DNA of 64,000 nucleotides. Origin: JANJUB01 sp040081075 (GTDB lineage Bacteria; Armatimonadota; Fimbriimonadia; Fimbriimonadales; Fimbriimonadaceae). Shown here one piece after another: positions 28,666 through 37,921 of this stretch. The stretch spans positions 38,355 through 102,354 of the forward strand of contig JBEBHJ010000003.1 in assembly GCA_040081075.1 (NCBI GenBank), given 5' to 3'. Within the stretch, counting starts at the first letter, position 1. Each line of letters starts with the position of its first letter. Below the pieces are notes generated by a model. The model saw only the letters and a program-made list of their open reading frames with translations. It was not told the origin of the DNA and searched no databases. The translations under genes and the position numbers were made by a program.

Positions 28666-28700
28666 AAAGAGGGGCGAGATCAGTGATCTCGCCCCTCTTT
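28666..28700. terminator. bidirectional terminator hairpin
   Basis: Perfect 17-base arms (28666-28682 and 28684-28700) of a GAGGGGCGAGATCA-type stem. The A-run on the left and T-run on the right let it serve both the 2TM gene and the convergent gene ending at 28711. Confidence 0.9.
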
Positions 28701-28710
28701 GCTTGGCGAC

Positions 28711-30492
28711 CTACTTCTTCACGAACTTGCGCTTAGCCTTATCGAATCCAAGCTCGACCTTCTTGGAATCGTAGTGCCAAACCGGTGAACCTGAGCGCTG
28801 GTAGAAGCATTGATAGCTACTTAGCAAGGAGGCGACCAGTCGTCGCGACGAGCGCCGAACAACATTGATCTCGGCGAGAACCGTCAAGAAGTCTGCTCCT
28901 TTGGGCCAGTGGGCCATAACTTCCATCAGAATATCAAGCGTACTGAGTTCCTCGGCCCGCGCCGCGATTTCCCGAAGTTCTTCCATACGCTGATTCGAAA
29001 CGAAAACAACCGGGTCGGTTTGGTCGTCCCACGCGAACTCTAAGACATTGGGCTTTGTCGTTTTGGTCAGAGTGAACACCGATCCGCTCTCTACGGCTTG
29101 GTCATACCACCAGTCAACGAGTCCATAGAGCAGCCGAGCTTCGTGATTGACCCAAACTTGCAACGTGTTACCGTCATGGTTTACGAAAATCAGTTCCTGA
29201 ATATTTGGCGTGCTGTCGAGCCACCCGGTGGTGATTTGGGCCATCGGGAACGTACCAAGCTCGCGGTGAATGGACTTCAACACAAGCCGAATCTGCTCGG
29301 GTTGCTGCTTTGGCTCGGGGGCGATATCCTCGTCCAAGACATCCATTGCAAGCGGGTGAACCAGCAACTTTCGAAGGGTGCTACTCAATCCTTCATCGGT
29401 TAGCTCCAAGTCAATCAACTCACCCTCTTCGTCCTTGAACTCTGTTTGTACAAACTGGAAGGGTTCCGGAACTGACTCAATAAAGTCTGGCGCCGAGTTG
29501 GCTTTTCGGAATCGATCGCCGCCAACCCACCAGATTTCCTTTTGATCCTTAAGGGCGACCATGAGGTTATCCATGTCGTCGGGGAATGTCTTGTTGCTTG
29601 GCGTAATCTCGTAGTGCTCTTCGAGGAGCTTGGTTGCCGTAATCGAATCGTTTGACTTTACGATCTTGCCAACCATCTTTGCCACGTCAACGGGCTTTAC
29701 ATCAATCGGCGCCGCATCTTCGACGTCAACGAGCGGAGCAAGTTTCTCGGCTACCTTGATGGCCGTTGAGAGCCACTTCTTGACTTCTGATTCGGGGTGA
29801 ATGATCCCGTCGGCCCCGTAAACAAAACCTTCGGTTGAAATCATCTCGGCGAACATTGCTCGACCATCGTACATCAGCACGCTTCGAGCGTCTTGTGAAT
29901 TCATCATGCTCCAAGCTACGGCACCAATCAGCTTGGCCGAAAGTGGAGCATGCTTCAGAGCCTCTGCGATAGCGTTGTCCGAGAACCAATCAATACCAGC
30001 CAACTTCTTCGTCGCATCATCCAACTCGGCTTGAGTTAGTTTATGCAAAGCAAGCGCACGCTCGAAGTCTTCACCTTCGGCCGTAAAGGCCCAATCAGCA
30101 AGAGAAACCGTTTCGTTACGAGCCTCGATGAAATCGGGGCTGGCCCCAACCATTCGGCGAACCCGATCTTCAATCGCTTCAACATCTTTGTGCATGATTC
30201 GGGCAACTTCATCAAGCACGAGTCTATAGGGCATCGGGCCACCAAAGCGGTCAACGAGAAGCCGAATCATTTCGATCATCGGACGACCGTCGCCTTCTAG
30301 ACGAGCAGCTGGTATCCAGCGCCGCTCATGGTAAGCAAACCGATCTGGATTGGAAGCCAAGAGAGAGCGAACGGAAGCGAGTCCGAGCCCGGCGCCTGAT
30401 AGCTTATCGGCGAGCTCACTCAACTTCATTGCCGACTCCATCTCGGTCAGTTTTTCAAGAATTAAGCGATCTGCGTAAGATCGCGCGAACAT
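28711..30492 (-). CDS. hypothetical protein with winged-helix-like N-terminus
   Basis: A 593-residue cytoplasmic protein that I do not recognise. Residues ~10-60 (LTEMESAMKLSELADKLSGAG … HERRWIPAARL) look like a winged helix. A second helical repeat-like unit follows at ~65-110 and the rest is acidic, mixed alpha/beta. There is no signal peptide or membrane segment. The start is uncertain: ATG 30492 is the first position from which the sequence looks protein-like; TTG 30525 and ATG 30564 are alternatives. The divergent gene starts at 30618. Confidence 0.65.
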   Translation of the reverse strand: MFARSYADRLILEKLTEMESAMKLSELADKLSGAGLGLASVRSLLASNPDRFAYHERRWIPAARLEGDGRPMIEMIRLLVDRFGGPMPYRLVLDEVARIMHKDVEAIEDRVRRMVGASPDFIEARNETVSLADWAFTAEGEDFERALALHKLTQAELDDATKKLAGIDWFSDNAIAEALKHAPLSAKLIGAVAWSMMNSQDARSVLMYDGRAMFAEMISTEGFVYGADGIIHPESEVKKWLSTAIKVAEKLAPLVDVEDAAPIDVKPVDVAKMVGKIVKSNDSITATKLLEEHYEITPSNKTFPDDMDNLMVALKDQKEIWWVGGDRFRKANSAPDFIESVPEPFQFVQTEFKDEEGELIDLELTDEGLSSTLRKLLVHPLAMDVLDEDIAPEPKQQPEQIRLVLKSIHRELGTFPMAQITTGWLDSTPNIQELIFVNHDGNTLQVWVNHEARLLYGLVDWWYDQAVESGSVFTLTKTTKPNVLEFAWDDQTDPVVFVSNQRMEELREIAARAEELSTLDILMEVMAHWPKGADFLTVLAEINVVRRSSRRLVASLLSSYQCFYQRSGSPVWHYDSKKVELGFDKAKRKFVKK

Positions 30493-30617
30493 TTCATCCG
30501 ACTTAATCGTAGGGGTCTTTGCCAAGGTCAGCCTCAAGACACGCAGGAACGCGCATCGAACCATTATTTTGGCAGATTTCGACCTGAAATTGCTCACGTA
30601 AGGTATAGATTCGTGCA

Positions 30618-31037
30618 ATGAACGGCCGAACTCGACGTTGGTATGCCGGCTGGTTCTATGCCGCCGCCCTTTACAACGTGATTTGGGGGAGTTTCGTAGG
30701 ATTAATGCCGCGATGGTATGGCGAACGGCTGGGTCTGACCGATTTGCCTTTGCTTCAAGCCATAGGCATGATGGTCGCCGTTTTTGGGTTCGGCTACTGG
30801 CTAATGGCACGAGAACCCTTGCGCTACTTCGGGTTCATTTGGATCGCTATTCTAGGCAAGACCTTTGGACCCGCCGGGTTTGTCATCTCAGCGCTCAAAG
30901 GGGATCTGCCCTGGTCTTTCGGGTGGATCAACCTAACAAATGACCTGATTTGGCTACCGGTGTTTATTGCATTTGCTCTTCGAATGAAGCTACCGGCGGC
31001 TGAATATGACAAAGAGCGGCTAAACTCTCGCAAATGA
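30618..31037 (+). CDS. small integral membrane protein
   Basis: A 139-residue protein with four predicted membrane segments (AGWFYAAALYNVIWGSFVGL, LLQAIGMMVAVFGFGYWLM, YFGFIWIAILGKTFGPAGFV, LIWLPVFIAFAL). The family is not identified. TAGATT lies six bases before the ATG (leaderless candidate). Its end overlaps the start of the MFS transporter gene by four bases, so the two are translationally coupled. Confidence 0.75.
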   Translation: MNGRTRRWYAGWFYAAALYNVIWGSFVGLMPRWYGERLGLTDLPLLQAIGMMVAVFGFGYWLMAREPLRYFGFIWIAILGKTFGPAGFVISALKGDLPWSFGWINLTNDLIWLPVFIAFALRMKLPAAEYDKERLNSRK

Positions 31038-32500
31038 AGAACCGCAATCTTTGGCAAGTCATCCTGGCTTCATCGGGCGGAACGCTCATAGAGTGGTACG
31101 ACTTTTACATATTTGGTTCGCTTGCCACAGTACTAGCTAGCCAGTTCTTCCCCAAAGAGGAAGCCGTCCGCTCCCTTCTCTCCACCCTTGCGATCTTCGG
31201 TGTAGGGTTTGTCGTCCGACCATTTGGTGCATTGTTCTTTGGCCGGATGGGCGACATCATGGGCCGGAAGCACACGTTCCTGCTTACGCTCGTGATGATG
31301 GGGGTTTCAACATTTGCGATCGGTCTCGTGCCCGGATACGATCAGATCGGCTACCTTGCCCCTGCCATTCTGTTGTTGCTACGCATCGTTCAGGGCCTGG
31401 CCCTTGGAGGGGAATACGGGGGAGCCGCAACTTACGTCGCCGAAAACGCGCCGGAGGGTCGAAGGGGCTTCTACACGAGCTTTATCCAAACCACGGCCAC
31501 ACTTGGACTGTTTGCGTCTCTACTCGTCATTTTGGCGACACGGACGACGCTGGGCGAAGCTGAGTTTGGCGTTTGGGGTTGGCGAATTCCTTTCCTACTT
31601 TCTAGCGTACTGGTCGTGCTTTCCTACTTCATTCGAAGAAAAATGGCAGAGTCTCCGCTCTTCCAAAAAGCGAAGGATGAGGGGAAAACCAGTGCGAACC
31701 CGCTCCGCGAGAGTTTCGTAAACCCCAAAAATCGAAGGCTTGTTTTGATCGCGCTCTTCGGCGCTACAGCGGGCCAAGGGGTGGTTTGGTATACGGGTCA
31801 GTTCTATGCGATGACCTTCATCGAGAAAGTAATGAACATCCAAGGCGCGTACGCAAACAAGATTATCGCCTGGGCCCTCATTTTTGGCACCCCACTGTTC
31901 ATCGTCTTCGGCTTCTTAAGCGACCGAATTGGCCGAAAAAAGATCATGATGGCGGGCTGCCTTTTGGCCGCAATTCTATATGTTCCGATCTATACGGCGA
32001 TGCAATCGATGGTCCCCGATTTTTCCAAACTTGAAATGGCCCAACCGAAAATTGAAGCTGTGATCGACCCCGTCACCAAGGTCGAAACGAAGTGGCTGGT
32101 AGCAACCGGCGAACATGATGGATTTAAAGTTACCCGCCGGGTACCCCAAGTCCCGAACCCGAAGATCAAGCCTGAAACCAAGATCGTGCCGAATACCTCC
32201 GCCTATTGGGGTCTGATCTTGTTGGTCTTTGTTCAGGTTGTTTTTGTGACGATGGTGTATGGCCCAATCGCCGCCTTCCTGGTCGAACTCTTCCCCACTC
32301 GTATTCGCTATACATCCATGTCGCTGCCCTATCACATCGGCAATGGCGTTTTCGGGGGGCTCACCCCCCTCATCGGCACCGCCTTGGTGAGCAATACCGG
32401 CAACAAGATTGCGGGCGTTTGGTATCCCATCGCGATCGCCGTGGTCAGCTTTATTGTGGGTTCGCTCCTCATCAAAGAAGGCGAACCTCTCGAGGACTGA
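31034..32500 (+). CDS. MFS transporter, metabolite:H+ symporter (MHS) family
   Basis: A 488-residue twelve-helix transporter. The start GGTLIEWYDFYIFGSLA is diagnostic of the MHS family (ProP, ShiA, KgtP), as are RPFGALFFGRMGDIMGRK and QGLALGGEYGGAATYVAE. It probably imports an organic acid or osmolyte with protons; the substrate cannot be told. Unusual is a hydrophilic insertion of about 60 residues at ~330-390 (rich in Lys, Pro, Glu and Val) between late transmembrane segments. Confidence 0.92.
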   Translation: MKNRNLWQVILASSGGTLIEWYDFYIFGSLATVLASQFFPKEEAVRSLLSTLAIFGVGFVVRPFGALFFGRMGDIMGRKHTFLLTLVMMGVSTFAIGLVPGYDQIGYLAPAILLLLRIVQGLALGGEYGGAATYVAENAPEGRRGFYTSFIQTTATLGLFASLLVILATRTTLGEAEFGVWGWRIPFLLSSVLVVLSYFIRRKMAESPLFQKAKDEGKTSANPLRESFVNPKNRRLVLIALFGATAGQGVVWYTGQFYAMTFIEKVMNIQGAYANKIIAWALIFGTPLFIVFGFLSDRIGRKKIMMAGCLLAAILYVPIYTAMQSMVPDFSKLEMAQPKIEAVIDPVTKVETKWLVATGEHDGFKVTRRVPQVPNPKIKPETKIVPNTSAYWGLILLVFVQVVFVTMVYGPIAAFLVELFPTRIRYTSMSLPYHIGNGVFGGLTPLIGTALVSNTGNKIAGVWYPIAIAVVSFIVGSLLIKEGEPLED

Positions 32501-32510
32501 AAAAGCAAAT

Positions 32511-32540
32511 GCGCCCCGCGTCACATGAGACGCGGGGCGC
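32511..32540. terminator. terminator hairpin between convergent genes
   Basis: Arms GCGCCCCGCGTC (32511-32522) and its reverse complement (32529-32540) with a 6-base loop. An A-run on the left (GAAAAAGC) provides a T-run for the minus-strand gene ending at 32555; the plus side has no clear T-run. Confidence 0.75.
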
Positions 32541-32554
32541 AATGTTGGTCGCCA

Positions 32555-35140
32555 TTAGTTGCCGCTTGGTTCGATAACCTCGACCCCAACCGACGTGGTG
32601 AAGTCCTTGTCACCCACTTTTAGAGTAACACGGTAGTCTGTCGTTTTGGCCGGACGACGACCACGCATGTTCCAGACGATGGCGTTTAAGCCGGCCTTCT
32701 TTGAACCTACAAGATCCGCTACCGTTCGGCCCTCAATGTCCGTAATCGTGACCTTTACGTCCGCACTCTGATCTTCCCTTAAGTAGTAGAAGATTGTCGT
32801 TCCCGGTTGGGTGTTTGGCGACATGTAGATGCCGTCGCCGTCCCACTGCCGCCCACTCACGCGACCAAACAGGTAGATCGGTGCAGGCTTGGATAGGATG
32901 AAGTCCTTCTTTTGGTTTTCAAGGGAGAGGTCTTCCAATCCACCAACCGGCATAGTCCAGATCGAGCGTCCGTGGGTTCCAATGATCAAGTCGCCATCGC
33001 GGGGATGGAGTAGGAGATCATCAACCCGAACTGTCGGCCAGTCGCCCGCCGTCAATCGGTTCCACGAAACGCCTCGATCTATCGAAACCCAGAGCGAAAA
33101 CTCTGTTCCAAGGAACAGGAGGTCGGGATTTCGCAGACCTTCTTTGATGACGTAGCACGCCTCGTCAGCTGGCAAGTTGCCATTTAATTTTGCCCAAGTT
33201 TTGCCAAAATCCTCGGTGACATAGACGTGGGTCGCGTAATCATTGTTACGGTGACCATCAAAAGTGGCGTAGCATCGGCCCTCGACAAATCGGGATGGGC
33301 TGACCCGCGAAACCCACGTGTTCGCGGGCAGATCAGGCACGTTCGCCGTCACATTTGACCAAGATTGGCCATCGTTTTCTGTAACCCAGACCTGGCCATC
33401 GTCGGTACCCGCCCACACTAGACCTTGCTTTTTCTCCGATTCGCCGATATTAATTACGGTGCAGTGGTTTTCCGCACCGGTATTTTCAGGTGTGACGCTT
33501 TTTGCCCCAACCTTCAATTTTTCCGGGTCGTTCGTGGTTAGGTCAGGGCTAATAACCCTCCATGAGTCTCCTCGATTGACCGATTTGAACACCCGATTGG
33601 CACCTAAATAGAGGGTCTTCGAGTTGTGGGGCGACAGAATAAATGGTGTGCTCCAGTTAAAGCGCAACCGCTCACCCCGCTCTAGGCCAATCGTGTTGTT
33701 TGCATTAGGCCGAATGCTCCGACCCTGGCCGCCCTTTAAGTCGGTCCGTGAAGTTGCTCCCCCTTGAGATTCTCCGTAGATCGTGCTCCAGTCGTCCGGA
33801 TCTGCAGCAGCATGGAAGCCATCGCCACCTTGATAGGTAAAGGCATGAAAGAACGTTACGCCGCCCTGATCGGTTTGCGTAGGCATTGCCCAAGTTCCAT
33901 TGTCTTGCAAACCGCCGTAAACCCAGTAAGGCTTGCGCATATCAGCCGCAATGCCGTAAAACTGACCGATGGGCATGGTGTTCACGTGCTTCCAGGTAGC
34001 TCCACGATCGATGGAGACCGCGGCACCACCGTCCTCGCCAATCACCAAATGCTTGTTATCGTTTGGATTAATCCAATATGCGTGGTGATCCACGTGGACC
34101 GATTCGTTAAAGTTCCGGAAAGACTTGCCCTGATCATCAGAAACGGATGTTCCAACGTGCGGAACATAGATTCGATTAACGTCCTGCGGATCCCACTTGG
34201 GGATGCTGAAGTAGAACGGTCGTGGGTTGGTTGTGCTCTGCTTTGCCCAGCTCTCGCCACCATCCCTACTGATATAGAGCCCAGACTCCCGCACATCAGT
34301 CTTGAAGTTTCGATGCTCTATTGTCGCAACTACAAGCTTTGGATCTTGGCGGAAATAGTCCATCCCGATTCTTCCGAGGGTGCCTTCGGGAATGCCCTTC
34401 GTGATCTTCTTCCAAGTTTTGCCCGCGTCTTTGCTTTTGTAAATTCCCGAGCCAGGTCCGCCGCTAGTCCAATCATAAGCTTTTCGAACTTTTTCGTATG
34501 AACTCATGATCAGTTCATTCGGATTCTTAGGATTCATGATGAGGTCATTCGCACCTGTCTTCTCATCCAAATACCAAATCTTGTTCCAAGTCTTTCCGCC
34601 GTCAGTGGTTTTGTAGAGGCCGCGATCCGTGTTATAACCCCAAAGATCGCCCAATCCGGTCGCATAAACTACATCGTCGTTTCGCGGGTCAATCACGATT
34701 CGGTGGAAATGTCGACATTTCTCAAGTCCGATATTGGTCCACGTTTTACCGCCATCGATAGACTTAAACATGCCCTTGCCCCAACTTGTTGAGTTTCGGC
34801 TTGTTCCCTCACCCGTTCCAACGTAAACAACGTCGGGATTCTTTTGCGAAACCGCTACAGCTCCGATCGCGGCCGTCGATTCCCGTTGGAACTGCGGCAC
34901 TGTGGTTAAGCCGCCATTGGTGGTCTTCCAGATACCGCCGCAAGCCGTGCCGATGTAGAAAATTCTTGGGTCTTTTTCGTAGACCGCGATTGAGTCAATA
35001 CGTCCACCCATCGTTGTTGGACCAACGTTGCGTGGAGTCAAATTAGCGATAAGAGAGCTATGCGGCGGTGTTTTTGGTGCCTCTTGGGCAACCAAACCCG
35101 ACGCGCAAGCAGCCATGGCGAGAACGTAAACGCTTTTCAT
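32555..35140 (-). CDS. secreted BNR-repeat / sortilin-like beta-propeller protein
   Basis: An 861-residue exported protein (signal peptide ending GLVAQ). It carries many Asp-box/BNR repeats of the type S-x-D-x-G-x-T-W, for example IDGGKTW, TDGGKTW, KDAGKTW, RDGGESW and DDGQVW, forming one or two beta-propellers as in the sortilin/Vps10 and WD40/YVTN/BNR families. A beta-rich C-terminal domain (VKVTITDIEGRTVADL) follows. The family is common in Armatimonadota and Bacteroidota; the function is unknown, possibly glycan binding. Confidence 0.88.
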   Translation of the reverse strand: MKSVYVLAMAACASGLVAQEAPKTPPHSSLIANLTPRNVGPTTMGGRIDSIAVYEKDPRIFYIGTACGGIWKTTNGGLTTVPQFQRESTAAIGAVAVSQKNPDVVYVGTGEGTSRNSTSWGKGMFKSIDGGKTWTNIGLEKCRHFHRIVIDPRNDDVVYATGLGDLWGYNTDRGLYKTTDGGKTWNKIWYLDEKTGANDLIMNPKNPNELIMSSYEKVRKAYDWTSGGPGSGIYKSKDAGKTWKKITKGIPEGTLGRIGMDYFRQDPKLVVATIEHRNFKTDVRESGLYISRDGGESWAKQSTTNPRPFYFSIPKWDPQDVNRIYVPHVGTSVSDDQGKSFRNFNESVHVDHHAYWINPNDNKHLVIGEDGGAAVSIDRGATWKHVNTMPIGQFYGIAADMRKPYWVYGGLQDNGTWAMPTQTDQGGVTFFHAFTYQGGDGFHAAADPDDWSTIYGESQGGATSRTDLKGGQGRSIRPNANNTIGLERGERLRFNWSTPFILSPHNSKTLYLGANRVFKSVNRGDSWRVISPDLTTNDPEKLKVGAKSVTPENTGAENHCTVINIGESEKKQGLVWAGTDDGQVWVTENDGQSWSNVTANVPDLPANTWVSRVSPSRFVEGRCYATFDGHRNNDYATHVYVTEDFGKTWAKLNGNLPADEACYVIKEGLRNPDLLFLGTEFSLWVSIDRGVSWNRLTAGDWPTVRVDDLLLHPRDGDLIIGTHGRSIWTMPVGGLEDLSLENQKKDFILSKPAPIYLFGRVSGRQWDGDGIYMSPNTQPGTTIFYYLREDQSADVKVTITDIEGRTVADLVGSKKAGLNAIVWNMRGRRPAKTTDYRVTLKVGDKDFTTSVGVEVIEPSGN

Positions 35141-35224
35141 AAGTGAAACCCCGTATACGCTACCCGGTTTTAGGCTCCATTGGTTCCGTGGTTTGGTAGG
35201 AACTCTCTACGCCATAATTCAGGT

Positions 35225-35319
35225 GGGAGCGGATTGGTGCTGGTGTGCCGCTCGGTCTTCAAAACCGATGTGACTTCGATAAGGGGTTTGGTGGGTTCGA
35301 TTCCCACACGTTCCCGCCA
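35225..35319 (+). tRNA. selC: selenocysteine tRNA, tRNA-Sec(TCA)
   Basis: A 95-base tRNA with the special architecture of bacterial tRNA-Sec: an 8-position acceptor stem (GGGAGCGG with ACGTTCCC, last pair G-A mismatched), a 6-bp D stem with a 4-base D loop (TGGT at 35241-35244), anticodon stem TCGGT/ACCGA with loop CTTCAAA (anticodon TCA at 35259-35261), a long variable arm, a 5-bp T stem GTGGG/CCCAC, discriminator G and encoded CCA. It decodes UGA as selenocysteine after charging by seryl-tRNA synthetase (serS at 49687-50955). No selA, selB or selD is in the window. Confidence 0.93.
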
Positions 35320-35416
35320 AGTTCGGGAACCTTTCCGGCCCGAATCTTGCTGAATAAGTCGTTAACCCGGCTCGTTAAACTCAAATTAGCGAGGCGGACG
35401 TATAATTGCGCGGGCC

Positions 35417-36502
35417 ATGGCTAGATTTCTCAAATATTTGTCTTTAATATTGCCGCTTGGTGGGCTCTTCGTAGCTGGCTATTTGGCCATCAAGTATGCC
35501 ACCGGAGGCGAGATTGCTTGCGGAAAATCGGGCGGATGCGGCGAAGTAGCGCTATGGGTGAAAGAGCATGCGGGTGACTTCCCTGTTGCCTACGTTGGAG
35601 TTTTTGGATACGTCCTTCTATTGGGCCTAGGCGTTTATGGTTTGATCAAAGGTAAGCCCCACGCCAAGCCGGGATTGATCCTTTCCGGTCTAGGATTATT
35701 GGCCAGCGTCGGGCTTATGTCGCTTTCCCTATTCGTGATCAAAGCGGAGTGCAAGTGGTGCATCGCTTCAGCTCTCATCATGCTTGGAACGTTCTTGACT
35801 TACTTGGGCCTGAACAACGTGCCATTGGAACAAGAACCCACCAAGCCATTCGAGTGGGCGGGATTGGCGGTTGGTGTCGTTGCCTTAGTTGTTGCAACGG
35901 ATAAGTTCGCCATCACCAGCGAAGCGCCATCAGACCCTTACCCGCAACCAGTTGAGTTTTTCATTCCCGAAAAGCCCAAAGACAAGGGGTCAAAGTCATC
36001 CAAGGTTGTGGTCATCGAGTTCTTCGATTTCACATGCGCTCACTGCCGAAAGATGAACGAAGAGCTCAAAGACATGCTTGACAAATCGAAGGACGGCTTT
36101 TACTTGGTGCTGCGAAACTCACCGCTTGCGGGGCCGGGACATGAGCAAGGTCCGGCGGCGGCTTTGATCGGTGAATTCGCACATGAGAAGGGAAAGTTCT
36201 GGGATTACTACAACCGCGCTTTCCGAGTCGATGCGAACTCTGCGACCATCCAACAGTACATTGACGCGGCAGGCGAAATCGGCCTTAACGAAGTGGAGAT
36301 TGAAAAGCGGCGGGAAGATAAGAATGACCCCGTTGTGAAGCTCTGGGCTGAAGATATGAACCTGATGAGCAAGGTCGGCATAAGTGAGACACCTATGTTC
36401 TTCGTCGGCTTGCGCGGCGAAAAGAAGGTTGATGTGTACACGTCAAAGCAGTTCACCAAGGCGATGCGAGAGGGCAAGTATAAGCCGTACGTCTTCAAGT
36501 AA
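35417..36502 (+). CDS. VKOR-DsbA fusion: vitamin K epoxide reductase plus thioredoxin-fold oxidase
   Basis: A 361-residue membrane protein that forms disulfide bonds in exported proteins. Residues 1-160 are a VKOR domain with loop cysteines at 35 and 41 and the redox CKWC at 112-115 inside a membrane bundle. Residues ~195-361 are a DsbA/thioredoxin_4 domain with active site CAHC at 207-210 and cis-proline in SETPMFF. The fusion lets quinone reduction and protein oxidation happen in one chain. A TATAAT box is 10 bases upstream. Its stop and the mnmA start share one base (TAATG). Both domains use cysteine, not selenocysteine. Confidence 0.93.
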   Translation: MARFLKYLSLILPLGGLFVAGYLAIKYATGGEIACGKSGGCGEVALWVKEHAGDFPVAYVGVFGYVLLLGLGVYGLIKGKPHAKPGLILSGLGLLASVGLMSLSLFVIKAECKWCIASALIMLGTFLTYLGLNNVPLEQEPTKPFEWAGLAVGVVALVVATDKFAITSEAPSDPYPQPVEFFIPEKPKDKGSKSSKVVVIEFFDFTCAHCRKMNEELKDMLDKSKDGFYLVLRNSPLAGPGHEQGPAAALIGEFAHEKGKFWDYYNRAFRVDANSATIQQYIDAAGEIGLNEVEIEKRREDKNDPVVKLWAEDMNLMSKVGISETPMFFVGLRGEKKVDVYTSKQFTKAMREGKYKPYVFK

Positions 36503-37575
36503 TGCGTAGACCAGGACCTGTTTTGATTGCGATGTCGGGCGGAGTGGATAGCTCCGTTGCCGCGGCGCTTATGGTGAAGCGAGGTTACGATGTTATCGGC
36601 ATCACCATGCAGATATGGCAAGAGAGTCAAACCGACCCTCGCCATGCCGGCTGTTGCTCGCTCGGGGCGGTTGAAGATGCTCGCAGATGCGCGCAGATCA
36701 TCGGCATTCCTCACTATGTGATGAACTTCAAAGAGGAGTTCCGGCGCAACGTCATTGACAACTTTGTGGACGAGTATGCAAAGGGCCGAACCCCTAATCC
36801 GTGTGTTCAATGTAACAAGACAGTTAAGTTTGAGATCCTAATGCAGAAGATGCGCGAATTAGGGTGCCAAACCCTTGTAACGGGGCACTATGCCCGTATT
36901 CGACGATCCGCTACCGGGCACTATCGGCTACTGCGGGCGCGTGGCACTGGTAAAGATCAGAGTTACGTTTTGTATATGTTAGACCAAGAACAGTTGGCCT
37001 CATCCTACTTTCCGCTTGGTGAAATTGCCGACAAGGCCGAGACGAGGCAGATGGCCAGAGACTTCGGTTTGCCCGTCGCAGATAAGCCCGACTCCCAAGA
37101 GATTTGTTTCGTTTCGGAGGCGGGGGGTTATGTTGAGTTCTTGAGAAAACAACGGCCCGAAATGTTTAAGGAAGGCTCGGTTGTTGACGAGGACGGCAAG
37201 GAAGTTGGGCGCCACGATGGCGTGGCCGGATTCACAATTGGTCAGCGGCGCGGGCTTGGCGTTTCCTCCAATCGGCCGCTCTATGTTTTAGGGATTTCGG
37301 CGGGCGACAATCGCGTGGTGGTGGGCGGAGAACGCTCACTGGATCGGCGAGAGGTCTTTCTTCAGGACATGGTGTTTGGCGCGATTCAGCCCAACTCAGA
37401 ACCCCAAAGGGTCGTCGCCAAGATCCGTTACAATATGCAGCCCGAACCCGCGGTCCTTCACTCGGGCGACAATCCCCGACTTGTGTTTGATCGGCCTGTG
37501 CGAGCGGTGACCCCAGGGCAAATGGCCGTCGCCTATGTGGGCCAAAGCGTCGCCGCCGGTGGCACGATTCAGTAA
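36502..37575 (+). CDS. mnmA: tRNA-specific 2-thiouridylase MnmA
   Basis: A 357-residue enzyme that adds sulfur to U34 of Lys, Glu and Gln tRNAs. Motifs: PP-loop SGGVDSSVAA near residue 10, NPCVQCNK (first catalytic cysteine), TGHYARI, DKPDSQEICFV (second catalytic cysteine) and the C-terminal beta barrel with GQRRGLGV. It overlaps the VKOR-DsbA gene by one base and is followed two bases later by the YjbR gene. Confidence 0.95.
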   Translation: MRRPGPVLIAMSGGVDSSVAAALMVKRGYDVIGITMQIWQESQTDPRHAGCCSLGAVEDARRCAQIIGIPHYVMNFKEEFRRNVIDNFVDEYAKGRTPNPCVQCNKTVKFEILMQKMRELGCQTLVTGHYARIRRSATGHYRLLRARGTGKDQSYVLYMLDQEQLASSYFPLGEIADKAETRQMARDFGLPVADKPDSQEICFVSEAGGYVEFLRKQRPEMFKEGSVVDEDGKEVGRHDGVAGFTIGQRRGLGVSSNRPLYVLGISAGDNRVVVGGERSLDRREVFLQDMVFGAIQPNSEPQRVVAKIRYNMQPEPAVLHSGDNPRLVFDRPVRAVTPGQMAVAYVGQSVAAGGTIQ

Positions 37576-37577
37576 CG

Positions 37578-37901
37578 ATGACCTACGACGAGTTCCTCGA
37601 TATCGCGTTTGCTCTTCCTGACGTCGAGGAATCACTTTACTACGGGCAGCCCACGATAAAGCGCGGGAAACGGTTCATGTTTGCCCTAAAAGCTGACGGC
37701 GAAACCGTGGCCATGAAACTCCCCTGGGATTCGCGAAATCACCTCCTCGATCAACAGCCTGAGCACTTCTTTCTCACCCCTCACTACGAAGAGTGGCCCT
37801 ATGTTCTCATTCGTTTTGAACAAATCGAGCGTGAGCAGGCACAAGAGTTGATAAAGACCGCCTGGGAAGATGCGCCGCTTCCGGCTAAACGCCGGCGCTA
37901 G
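37578..37901 (+). CDS. MmcQ/YjbR family protein
   Basis: A 107-residue protein of the YjbR (DUF419) family, which has a double-wing DNA-binding-like fold. Family features are FLDIAFALPDVEESLYYG near the start, FALKADGETVAMKL and YEEWPYVLIRF near the end. The function is unknown. It directly follows mnmA. Confidence 0.87.
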   Translation: MTYDEFLDIAFALPDVEESLYYGQPTIKRGKRFMFALKADGETVAMKLPWDSRNHLLDQQPEHFFLTPHYEEWPYVLIRFEQIEREQAQELIKTAWEDAPLPAKRRR

Positions 37902-37921
37902 CCTCTGGTACGATGTGAATC

